A program made the position numbers and the translations under genes. The notes under the pieces were generated by a model. It was not told the DNA's origin. It did not search any database and saw only the letters and a list, made by a program, of their open reading frames with translations. Of a stretch of DNA of 37,632 nt, positions 30,604 through 37,508 are shown in pieces. Origin of the DNA: Blautia sp. MSJ-19 (GTDB lineage Bacteria > Bacillota > Clostridia > Lachnospirales > Lachnospiraceae); the NCBI RefSeq assembly GCF_018918125.1, contig NZ_JAHLQA010000014.1, forward strand, positions 1-37,632, in the 5' to 3' direction. Each line of letters opens with the position of its first letter. The first letter of the stretch is position 1.

Positions 30604-32160
30604 TCATTTATTACCCGGATTCTCTGTATCCGTTTCTGCTGTTTTCATATTTCTCAGTTCTTCAAATTTCTCTTTGCTTTCCTGCCATGCCGCCGGAGTT
30701 CCGCCAATGATCGAACAACCTTCATGCAAGGTGACAGGGCTTCCGTCAATCTGTGTGATCTTTCCGCCGGCTTCCTCAAGGATCACAGACGCAGCCGCAT
30801 AATCATATGGCTGAAGTTTCAGTTCCAGATAAACCGTGTTACTTCCGGATGCTCCCCTGCAAAGTCCCAGTGCCGCAGAACCACCGCAGCGAATGGAAAG
30901 GCTGTTATGAAACATCTCTTTTACCACACGAAACAGCCAGTCAATTCCCTCTTCATTATATCTGGCACATCCAAATTCCACGATTCCCTCACTGACAGAT
31001 TTGTTCTGCATCTGCAGACGTTTCCCGTTCAGATAACTTCCCTGTCCCCGGACTGCCACATACATATCGTCCAGATACGGCTGATAGACAAAACCTGCAA
31101 TCATACGCTCTCTGTGTGCCAGACCAACAGAAATGCAGCTGTGACGATAATCAAACATGAAGTTTGTCGTGCCATCGATCGGATCTATGTAAAAAGTAAA
31201 TTCACCATCTGCCTCCGCTCCGGCATTGCCTTCTGTATCTTCTTCTCCAAAGAAAGCTGCCCCCGGAAGTATTTCCCCAAGACCTTTGATCAGGAAACGC
31301 TGAATTTCCGTATCGTAATCGGTACAGAAATTTGCAAGTCCTTCTTTTGCATGGATCATATCCTGTGTAGGACGGGCTTTTCGCAATTTTCTTCCGGCTT
31401 CCCGCACCAGTCTTTCAATTGCTGCATATCTCGGATCCGGATTCTGTACTGCCTGGATCGGCTTCTCCGGAATTTCACCTTCCGCTGCAGCTACTGTCAC
31501 TTCTGTTTCCGCCTCTTCTCTGTCTGACGTACGCTTCCAGGGAACCACATCCCAGCCGCCAATCTTTTTTACACCGGCAACTACTTTATTCCGCGTTCTT
31601 TCAAAGCCCCAGTAAACAGCTCCGCCAAGCATCCCTCCCAGTGTATTGAAAAACAGGTCCGTAAGCTGAAACATCCCAATCTTCAAAAACAGCTGGCAGA
31701 ATTCCATCGCAAGCGAAACACAGATGCTGATTTCAAAACTACGGAAACTCGCCTCCTGCAGTGGTTTGTCTTTCGTACGATCCTTTTCTTCTCTTGCCCA
31801 GAACAACAAAATTGTAAATGGAAGAAAAAGAAGCAGATTTACAAAATTTTCTGTATAAATTTTGCCATTATATTTCAGACTCCAGACACCAAGGACATTT
31901 TCCAGAGGATTTCCTCCGATCTCCCGACAGAGTAATGTCCGAAACAATAGAATGCAGATATAAAACACCAGGAAAAAGTGTCGCTGAAACCAGGTACTTT
32001 CCCTGAACTGATAGACCCAGGCTCTCGCGACCGATTCCATTCCCTGCTTCCTGCCAAGCATATACACACACATCAGCAGTACTGCAACAAGGAAGGCTGC
32101 TCCGGCAGCCTGATAGACAGACTCCAACAAATCCACAAGAATATTTACGATATAGTTCAT
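30604..32160 (-). CDS. VanZ-like membrane domain fused to an inositol monophosphatase-family domain
   Basis: A 518-aa two-part protein. Residues ~10-195 are membrane segments with a VanZ-like core (NFVNLLLFLPFTILLFW, then AMEFCQLFLKIGMFQLTDLF and FNTLGGMLGG). Residues ~245-505 are a full inositol monophosphatase-type domain: KEGLANFCTDYD, the metal site FGEED (Glu306/307), IDPIDGTTNF (Asp326, Asp329), and QPYDYAAASVILEEAGG near the C-terminus, where the usual Trp-Asp is Tyr-Asp. Most members of this family are ~260-aa soluble enzymes, so the membrane fusion is unusual. The ATG at 32160 follows GAGGTGGATGCG and lies 10 bases after the glycosylase stop. Substrate unknown; location suggests a phosphorylated compound handled at the membrane. 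Confidence 0.87.
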   Translation of the reverse strand: MNYIVNILVDLLESVYQAAGAAFLVAVLLMCVYMLGRKQGMESVARAWVYQFRESTWFQRHFFLVFYICILLFRTLLCREIGGNPLENVLGVWSLKYNGKIYTENFVNLLLFLPFTILLFWAREEKDRTKDKPLQEASFRSFEISICVSLAMEFCQLFLKIGMFQLTDLFFNTLGGMLGGAVYWGFERTRNKVVAGVKKIGGWDVVPWKRTSDREEAETEVTVAAAEGEIPEKPIQAVQNPDPRYAAIERLVREAGRKLRKARPTQDMIHAKEGLANFCTDYDTEIQRFLIKGLGEILPGAAFFGEEDTEGNAGAEADGEFTFYIDPIDGTTNFMFDYRHSCISVGLAHRERMIAGFVYQPYLDDMYVAVRGQGSYLNGKRLQMQNKSVSEGIVEFGCARYNEEGIDWLFRVVKEMFHNSLSIRCGGSAALGLCRGASGSNTVYLELKLQPYDYAAASVILEEAGGKITQIDGSPVTLHEGCSIIGGTPAAWQESKEKFEELRNMKTAETDTENPGNK

Positions 32161-32170
32161 CGCATCCACC

Positions 32171-32986
32171 TCACTCTCTGCACACCAGTTCATAATAGAA
32201 AATATATTGTTGGATGATTCCTCTTATGCCATGATATCTCCGGTTCGGAAAGCCCCGGCGATAATGTTCATCAAGCACCTGTCGGATATGTGTGTCGACA
32301 GGAAAGGCATCCATGTGATGCAGTGCAAACAAACAGATACAATCTGCAACCTTCTCGCCCACACCACTCAGCCTCATAAGTTCTTTTCTGGCATTTCGAT
32401 AATATTTCATCTGATAAAGCTTCTCCAGAGAAACATCTCCCTCCAGAATACTTCTGGTCGTATCCACGATATATCTGGCACGATATCCCATGCCGAGTTC
32501 CCGCAGTTCCGTCTCCGTTGCGCATGCCAGATTCTCCGGTGTAGGAAAAGCATACAGTTCTCTGCCGTCTGTCTCCAGCTTTTCTCCGTAACGAGCGCAT
32601 AGTCTGTCGATACATCCCCGGATCCTTGCTATGTTATTCTGCTGTGAGATCAGAAACGTAATGATCGTCTCCCACAGATCCTGTCGGAGAATCCGGATCC
32701 CGCTGCCGCACTCCGCTGCTTTTCTGAGGTAACTGTCTCTCGGATTGATTTTTTCTATATATCTGCTGTAATCTGCATCAATATCAAAATATGGCACCCA
32801 GTAACAGATGAATTCCATATCGCTGCAATAAAAGTTTACAATGCTTCCCTGCTGCGACATTTTGAGATATTTATCCCCTGCGATCAATTCATATGTGTCT
32901 GTTTCTTCCGTTTCCCGCATGCGGAAGCACTGTCCTGATTCACAGATCTGTTTCAGACTGAAATTGTCCAGTTCTACTGTAATCAT
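32171..32986 (-). CDS. OGG1-type DNA glycosylase/AP lyase
   Basis: Base-excision repair enzyme of 271 aa, probably removing 8-oxoguanine. The pattern follows eukaryotic-type OGG1: SGQCFRMRE near residue 17, LWETIITFLISQQNNIARIR, and the helix-hairpin-helix ELMRLSGVGEKVADCICLF. The catalytic lysine is the Lys of GEKVADC, and the catalytic aspartate lies in FPVDTHIRQVL. AGGAG lies before the ATG. It sits 15 bases downstream of the 59-aa four-cysteine protein and 10 bases upstream of the VanZ-phosphatase gene, apparently one operon. An alkyl-purine (AlkA-like) specificity is the main alternative. Confidence 0.9.
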   Translation of the reverse strand: MITVELDNFSLKQICESGQCFRMRETEETDTYELIAGDKYLKMSQQGSIVNFYCSDMEFICYWVPYFDIDADYSRYIEKINPRDSYLRKAAECGSGIRILRQDLWETIITFLISQQNNIARIRGCIDRLCARYGEKLETDGRELYAFPTPENLACATETELRELGMGYRARYIVDTTRSILEGDVSLEKLYQMKYYRNARKELMRLSGVGEKVADCICLFALHHMDAFPVDTHIRQVLDEHYRRGFPNRRYHGIRGIIQQYIFYYELVCRE

Positions 32987-33001
32987 CTTCGCCTGCGCTC
33001 C

Positions 33002-33181
33002 TTACATCTGATGGCGGACAACTCTGTATTCATCTCCGTTGCGGTAATACGGACATTCTCGGTATTCGGTACTGATAAAACGGTAATATTCATCTTCATC
33101 CAGATTCACATCACAGTAGTAGCTCTCACTTTCTTCATCATAAACATAATTTGCACAATAATCGCAGCTTGTTGCCTTCAA
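33002..33181 (-). CDS. 59-aa four-cysteine mini-protein (DUF6472-like)
   Basis: A small conserved-looking protein: residues 5-14 read SCDYCANYVY, then an acidic Asp/Glu/Tyr-rich centre with DVNLDEDEYYRF, and a C-terminus ECPYYRNGDEYRVV ending HQM. Cysteines at 6, 9, 23 and 43 suggest a small zinc-binding fold. I recall near-identical proteins as a Lachnospiraceae family named DUF6472; the function is unknown. The start is TTG at 33181, preceded by GGAGGGATTGGA; there is no in-frame ATG. It lies 15 bases upstream of the OGG1-type glycosylase gene, so it is first in that operon. The upstream region (33182-33298) has a small GGACG/CGTCC hairpin. Confidence 0.82.
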   Translation of the reverse strand: MKATSCDYCANYVYDEESESYYCDVNLDEDEYYRFISTEYRECPYYRNGDEYRVVRHQM

Positions 33182-33298
33182 TCCAATCCCTCCATGGACG
33201 CATCCGTCCCTCTTTTGTATATGTTATCCCTATTCTAATACAATCCCTCTCAAAAAGAAAGTCCAACGTTTTCCATTTGGAGATGCTTTAAAAAGTGC

Positions 33299-33331
33299 AA
33301 AAAAATGCCGTCTGTTTTGTACGCAGACGAC
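33299..33331 (-). terminator. Rho-independent terminator of the radical SAM gene
   Basis: On the minus strand GTCGTCTG pairs with CAGACGGC (8 bp, one G-T), followed by ATTTTTTTG. It starts about 35 bases past the stop. Confidence 0.9.
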
Positions 33332-33365
33332 ACTTTTTAATTCTGTATCTGTAATAAAGCAATTC

Positions 33366-34745
33366 TTATTTAGCAGCTTTTGCAGCCTGCTCTTCTGCCC
33401 ACAGTTTGTCGGCAACCGGAGCCCATTCTTCTGCATAGTGTACGCACTTGCTGCAGAGATGTTCCGGTGTCTCCTGAGACTGCAGGTCTGTAGAATGTGC
33501 ACCGGATTCTTTGACGATACGCTGCAGAATCTCCGGATTCTCAAGCATCGGACACGGACGGAGCATATTGTCGTTGAATGGCTGGTTATCATGGTAAGCC
33601 ATGAACAGCGGCTGTTTCAGAATCTCAAGGATAGTATTTTCATGAATGTTTCCATTTGAATAGTGAATAAATACGCACGGCTCTGCATCACCATTTGCAT
33701 TAATATGGAAGTAGTTTCTTCCACCGGCGATACATCCGCCTACGAATTCGCCATCATTCTGGAAGTCCATCGTGAAGATTCCAGGGCCATGTTCCATATT
33801 ACGGATCTCTCTTACACGGTTCTTCACATAAACACGCTGTTCCGGATTCAGGAGCAGATCAACAGATGCTGCATTTCCAACCGGCATGTAATGGAAGTAC
33901 AGGGCATAACGACATCCTTTTTCTACAAGCATGTCGATAAATTCTTCACTTGTAACACTCTTGTAGTTTGCGCTTGTATAGCAGATAGAAGTACCGAATA
34001 CAAGACCATGCTCTTTCAGAAGGTCCATGGCATGCATAACTTTATTGTAGACACCTTCTCCACGGCGCATATCGTTAACATCCGGCTCACCCTCAACACT
34101 TAAGCCAAGGAACAGGTTTCCAACTTCCTGCATCTGCTTGCAGAGTGCTTCGTCAACCAGAGTACCGTTGGTGTATGCAAAGAATACACAGTCATTGTGC
34201 TTTCTGCAGAGTTCGATGATGTCTTTCTTTCTTACCATCGGTTCTCCACCGGTCATCATATAGAAATAAATTCCCAGTTCTTTACCCTGTGTAACGATAG
34301 AATCCATATCCTCAAAGGAAAGATTCAGTTTATTTCCATACTCAGCTGCCCAGCATCCTGTACAATGCAGGTTACATGCACTGGTAGGGTCCATCAGAAT
34401 GATCCACGGAACATTACATTTATGTAATTCTCGCATCTCATGAATCGTTTTGGTGCCATTATAGAAAGCCTCAAATCCAAGGTTCATCAGAGTTGTCTTC
34501 AGAACATTAGGATGAAGGTCCTGTACCATAGATGTCACATAACGATTCAGTGTATATTCCGGATTACAGGCAACTTTTCTCAGGTAGTCCCAGTTCACAC
34601 CTTTTCCGAAATCTTTTAAATATTTTTCAGCAGTATCGATGATTTTTTCATAAGCTGCCTCAGGATTCTTGCTCACCTGATCAACCGCATAGTCAACTAC
34701 TCCCGAAAAAACCTTCTTCGCTGCTGCATGTTTAATCTTGTTCAT
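33366..34745 (-). CDS. Radical SAM protein with SPASM-like C-terminus
   Basis: A 459-aa radical S-adenosylmethionine enzyme. The core 4Fe-4S motif is CNLHCTGCW (Cys124, 128, 131), followed by MMTGGEPMVRKKDI (the GGEP that binds SAM) and YTNGTLVDEALCKQM. The C-terminal third has extra cysteines (GGCIAGGRNYFHINANGDAE then PCVFIHYSNG, LRPCPMLENP, HLCSKCVHYAEEW) typical of SPASM-type auxiliary clusters. The N-terminal ~110 residues are helical and are not part of the radical SAM fold. The ATG at 34745 follows GGAGGAAATACCA. It has its own promoter and terminator. A nitroreductase lies just upstream on the same strand. No peptide substrate is visible, so the reaction is unknown. Confidence 0.9.
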   Translation of the reverse strand: MNKIKHAAAKKVFSGVVDYAVDQVSKNPEAAYEKIIDTAEKYLKDFGKGVNWDYLRKVACNPEYTLNRYVTSMVQDLHPNVLKTTLMNLGFEAFYNGTKTIHEMRELHKCNVPWIILMDPTSACNLHCTGCWAAEYGNKLNLSFEDMDSIVTQGKELGIYFYMMTGGEPMVRKKDIIELCRKHNDCVFFAYTNGTLVDEALCKQMQEVGNLFLGLSVEGEPDVNDMRRGEGVYNKVMHAMDLLKEHGLVFGTSICYTSANYKSVTSEEFIDMLVEKGCRYALYFHYMPVGNAASVDLLLNPEQRVYVKNRVREIRNMEHGPGIFTMDFQNDGEFVGGCIAGGRNYFHINANGDAEPCVFIHYSNGNIHENTILEILKQPLFMAYHDNQPFNDNMLRPCPMLENPEILQRIVKESGAHSTDLQSQETPEHLCSKCVHYAEEWAPVADKLWAEEQAAKAAK

Positions 34746-34791
34746 TGGTATTTCCTCCATCTCTGGCAATAATTATTTTTTATCTTTTTAC

Positions 34792-34821
34792 ATTATATTC
34801 AAATCAGCTTTCCCTTTTCAA
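34792..34821 (-). promoter_or_regulatory. Sigma-A promoter of the radical SAM gene
   Basis: On the minus strand: -35 TTGAAA (34821-34816), 18-bp spacer, -10 TATAAT (34797-34792). It lies just after the upstream nitroreductase terminator. Confidence 0.7.
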
Positions 34822-34826
34822 TGGAC

Positions 34827-34861
34827 AAAAAAGGGTCAGTGGTAAATTTCACCACCAACCC
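34827..34861 (-). terminator. Rho-independent terminator of the second nitroreductase gene
   Basis: On the minus strand GGGTTGGTGGT pairs with ACCACTGACCC (11 bp with one mismatch), followed by T6. It lies about 70 bases past the stop and separates the nitroreductase from the radical SAM gene. Confidence 0.88.
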
Positions 34862-34932
34862 GATGTTTAAACAACATTTATTTATGTTTCTGTTCAGATA
34901 GTTGTTTTCAGAATCTCTTTCTGTTCTCACTC

Positions 34933-35454
34933 TTACACAGCAAAGTATACGTAAGAATCTTTTCTTGGAGCAGCCTTCGGTGTTTCACCGTCCGCATAAC
35001 CCAGGATGCAGTGTCCGATTCCCTCGTAATCGCCTTCGATCCCCAGTGATTTCAGGATTTCTTTTCCTTCTTCACTCTCAAATTCTTCTTTTGCTCTGTG
35101 GATCCAGCAGCTTCCGATTCCCTGTGCTTCTGCTTCGAGCATCAGATTTCCCATAACAAGGCTTCCATCATAAACATAAGTTGGCCTGCTCTTGTCAGCC
35201 AGTACGATCAGAACGACCGGTGCTCCATAAAACGGATCTGTATTTGTTCCCATGATCTTTGCATTCATGGCAGAAAGCTTATCGCGAAGCTCTTTATTCG
35301 TCACTGCGATAATGATCGGGGACTGCTTTCCCATTCCCGTTGCTGCATAAGTTCCTGCTTCAATAATCTTTTCCAGCTTGTCCTGCGGAACCATGTCACT
35401 CTTGTATTTACGGATACTTCTTCTGCTTTTGATTGTTTCCAGTACGTCAGTCAT
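34933..35454 (-). CDS. Nitroreductase family protein (second copy in the window)
   Basis: FMN-dependent oxidoreductase of 173 aa: MTDVLETIKSRRSIRKYKSD with the phosphate-contact RRSIRKY, AGTYAATGMGKQSPIIIAV, and GIGSCWIHRAKEEFESEEGK then GHCILGYADGETP. It clearly differs from the nitroreductase at 19704, so the two are not a recent duplication. GGGAGGTATTTATC precedes the ATG. It has its own promoter and terminator and precedes a radical SAM gene. The substrate is unknown. Confidence 0.92.
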   Translation of the reverse strand: MTDVLETIKSRRSIRKYKSDMVPQDKLEKIIEAGTYAATGMGKQSPIIIAVTNKELRDKLSAMNAKIMGTNTDPFYGAPVVLIVLADKSRPTYVYDGSLVMGNLMLEAEAQGIGSCWIHRAKEEFESEEGKEILKSLGIEGDYEGIGHCILGYADGETPKAAPRKDSYVYFAV

Positions 35455-35487
35455 GATAAATACCTCCCTGTGATCTTGTTATCTGTT

Positions 35488-35516
35488 ATTATAATTACTT
35501 TCATAATTTAAAACAA
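35488..35516 (-). promoter_or_regulatory. Sigma-A promoter of the second nitroreductase gene
   Basis: On the minus strand: -35 TTGTTT (35516-35511), 17-bp spacer, perfect -10 TATAAT (35493-35488). Confidence 0.75.
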
Positions 35517-35585
35517 TCTTTTTTCATTGAAAAACAAGCATCTTCTCAACTGAAAAATTATTTTTCTGCATAGGAATCTGCCAAA

Positions 35586-35614
35586 TTGTACATATTAGCA
35601 TTACAAGTTTAAAT
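35586..35614 (+). promoter_or_regulatory. Candidate promoter of the acidic lipoprotein gene
   Basis: -35 TTGTAC (35586-35591), 17-bp spacer, -10 TTAAAT (35609-35614). The -10 is a weak match. Confidence 0.4.
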
Positions 35615-35637
35615 CCATAGTAAAGGAGAAATTTAGA

Positions 35638-36057
35638 ATGAAAAAAATACGCACAATTCTGACAGGACTTCTTCTGATTCTGACACTGAGCATTTTTACC
35701 GCCTGTGGAAACAACAATGCCCCGGCGGATGAATCGGGAACATCCACAGAAGAAAACACAACTGATACAGAAATAAACGAGGATACCGATAATGAAAGCA
35801 ATTCAAATAACGGAAATAATGAAGTAACCGACCGCGAAAATGTCGCGGACGATGCCGCAATCGACAATGGTGATACCATGTCTGAAGGAACAGACAATGA
35901 TAATGCTCCAAACGAGGACAATAACACAGAAAACGGGACTGTATCCCAAAATCTTGGAAATGGTGTCCGTGACCTCGGAGATGGTGTCGGAAATGCCGTA
36001 GAAGACGTTGGAGATGCTGTCGGCGATGTAATTGACGGTGACGCCGAAACCAGATAG
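35638..36057 (+). CDS. Small acidic lipoprotein of unknown function
   Basis: A 139-aa secreted lipoprotein: signal peptide with lipobox FTAC-G (Cys23), then about 80 residues of low-complexity Asn/Asp/Glu/Thr/Ser (many NNxN, TEEN and DNE stretches). The C-terminal segment has Gly, Val and Asp at regular spacing (NLGNGVRDLGDGVGNAVEDV, then GDAVGDVIDG), which could form an amphipathic helix or glycine-zipper-like contact. I recognise no domain. AAAGGAGAAATTTAGA precedes the ATG. It diverges from the nitroreductase gene. The long polar linker suggests a wall-spanning stalk. Confidence 0.8.
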   Translation: MKKIRTILTGLLLILTLSIFTACGNNNAPADESGTSTEENTTDTEINEDTDNESNSNNGNNEVTDRENVADDAAIDNGDTMSEGTDNDNAPNEDNNTENGTVSQNLGNGVRDLGDGVGNAVEDVGDAVGDVIDGDAETR

Positions 36058-36158
36058 TGAAAGTATACCGTATAAAAAATTTTGCAAATAAGAAATTTAT
36101 TCATTTAGCATATTAAAGTCAAAATGCTTGCATCAGATAAAAAATCATATTATCATAG

Positions 36159-36175
36159 CATCAGGAAATCTGATG
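36159..36175 (+). terminator. Weak hairpin after the lipoprotein gene
   Basis: CATCAG pairs with CTGATG (6 bp, 5-nt loop), followed by ATTT, about 100 bases past the stop. Termination strength is doubtful. Bases 36058-36158 are AT-rich with no other feature seen. Confidence 0.35.
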
Positions 36176-36185
36176 ATTTACAGTA

Positions 36186-36374
36186 CAAGCCTCTGATTCA
36201 GGAAATCCGGGGCTTGCACTGAGTCAAGCGGATATTCGCAATCCGCTTTGCTACTTGCGCATAACCAAATAACTGCTTCGCAGTTTATCAGAAGGAGCTT
36301 GAACTCCTCCTGATACAAGCAAGTCCCCACCCACTGCTTATTGCTTTTCGCAATTGAAGCAGGGGACTTACTTG
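36186..36374 (+). ncRNA. Multi-hairpin structured region upstream of hisA
   Basis: Five hairpins in 189 nt. (1) 36186-36198 with 36203-36216, 13 bp with one mismatch. (2) 36227-36233 with 36241-36247, around a TTCG. (3) 36271-36285, AACTG/CAGTT around CTTCG. (4) 36286-36315, TATCAG/CTGATA enclosing GGAG/CTCC. (5) 36316-36328 with 36362-36374, 13 bp with one mismatch, enclosing CTGCTT/AAGCAG and ATTGC/GCAAT. The last is followed by ATTTTGTT and could terminate. There is no open reading frame, and no T-box sequence or riboswitch I know. It could be an untranslated RNA, a repeat element or a leader. Confidence 0.6.
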
Positions 36375-36449
36375 ATTTTGTTAAAAAACAGGGAATTTGT
36401 AAGTATGACAAATTATTGCAAATAACATTAATGAAAGGAACTATATACA

Positions 36450-37217
36450 ATGAAATTTCGACCATGCATTGACATACATAACGGAAAAGTAAAACAGATT
36501 GTAGGCGGAACTCTTCAAGATACCGGAAACCAGGCAAAAGAAAACTTTGTATCTGGGCAGGATGCGGCTTTTTATGCGGAACTATACAAAAATGCCGGAT
36601 TAAAAGGCGGTCATGTAATTCTTTTGAATGGAAAAGATTCGGAATATTACGAAGCAACCAGAAGTCAGGCTCTTAAAGCTCTGGGAGCTTATCCAGGCGG
36701 ATTACAGATTGGCGGTGGTGTCTGCCCGGAAAATGCAGAAGATTATCTGAATGCCGGTGCAAGTCATGTAATTGTTACATCTTATGTCTTTAAAAACGGA
36801 CAGCTTTCCTGGGAAAATCTCCATGAAATGGAAGAAACTGTAGGCAAGGAACATTTAGTACTGGATTTGAGCTGTCGCAAAAAGAATAACCAGTATTTTA
36901 TCGTCACAGATCGCTGGCAAAAATTTACTGATGTACCAGTAACACTTGAAGTAATGGAAAAACTTGGAACTCATTGTGATGAATTCTTAGTTCATGCAGT
37001 AGATGTGGAAGGTAAAGCAAATGGCATTGAGACAGAACTGGCAGCTTTACTCTCAGACTATACACAACACCCGATTACTTATGCAGGTGGTGTCGGCAGT
37101 ATGAAGGATATTGAACTTCTCAGGAAATACGGAAAAAATCGACTTGATGTCACAGTCGGCAGCGCCCTGGATCTGTTTGGCGGTACCATTTCATTTGAAA
37201 CCCTCAAAAACTTGTAA
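36450..37217 (+). CDS. hisA: Phosphoribosylformimino-AICAR ribotide isomerase, eukaryote-type HisA
   Basis: Amadori isomerase of histidine biosynthesis (fourth step), a TIM barrel of 255 aa. The sequence matches the yeast HIS6 lineage rather than usual bacterial HisA: CIDIHNGKVKQIVGGTL at residues 6-22, NFVSGQDAAFYAELYKNAGL, LQIGGGVCPENAEDYL, HVIVTSYVF, LVLDLSCRKKNNQYFIV, DEFLVHAVDVEG, ITYAGGVGSMKDIELL and VTVGSALDLFGG. Catalytic-type Asp8 and the phosphate-binding GGG and AGG motifs are present. AAAGGAACTATATACA precedes the ATG, and a 7-bp dyad AATTTGT/ACAAATT lies at 36394-36414. No other histidine genes are adjacent, so it stands alone behind a structured region. Confidence 0.92.
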   Translation: MKFRPCIDIHNGKVKQIVGGTLQDTGNQAKENFVSGQDAAFYAELYKNAGLKGGHVILLNGKDSEYYEATRSQALKALGAYPGGLQIGGGVCPENAEDYLNAGASHVIVTSYVFKNGQLSWENLHEMEETVGKEHLVLDLSCRKKNNQYFIVTDRWQKFTDVPVTLEVMEKLGTHCDEFLVHAVDVEGKANGIETELAALLSDYTQHPITYAGGVGSMKDIELLRKYGKNRLDVTVGSALDLFGGTISFETLKNL

Positions 37218-37225
37218 GCGAACGA

Positions 37226-37444
37226 CATCAAATTTCTTACAAACTATTATTCCCGATGCCTGCAAATCAGTAATTCCAAATGCTAAACATCGAAATAACT
37301 ATTCTTCCTAAAATCGATGTGTATTTTTCCAAAACCAATAGGCTCAGGCATCGAGAATTTTCTTTATTCTATTTCCGATGTCTTTTGATTCTAAAATCCA
37401 AGATATCCAGCATCGGAGTTTCTTAATTTTCTTTATTCGATGCT
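37226..37444. repeat. Degenerate ~62-bp-period array of CATCG-22-CGATG stem-loops
   Basis: Three stem-loops share the stem (A/G)CATCG...CGATG(T/C) and exactly 22-nt T-rich loops: 37287-37292/37315-37320, 37347-37353/37376-37382 and 37409-37415/37438-37444. A degenerate fourth (CATCA at 37226, CGATG at 37254, 23-nt gap) precedes them. Units start at 37226, 37288, 37349 and 37411. Loop and spacer sequences are not conserved enough for CRISPR repeats. Beyond, 37445-37508 shows nothing identifiable. Confidence 0.7.
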
Positions 37445-37508
37445 AAGCCTTACTAAAACATGGTCAAGTCCTTTTTTGTGTGTAAATTCCCTTTAGGTAT
37501 AAAAAGTA

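Noticed and set aside
35601..36104. Minus-strand Ser/Pro-rich frame over the lipoprotein gene
   Set aside because: It is the antisense of a low-complexity coding region; the plus strand has the ribosome site, signal peptide and lipobox.
36186..36449. T-box or other amino-acid leader for hisA
   Set aside because: No T-box sequence, specifier-loop pattern or histidine-rich leader peptide was found.
37226..37444. CRISPR array
   Set aside because: The periodic stem-loops have conserved 5-7 bp stems only; the 32-nt units are not near-identical and no cas genes are present.
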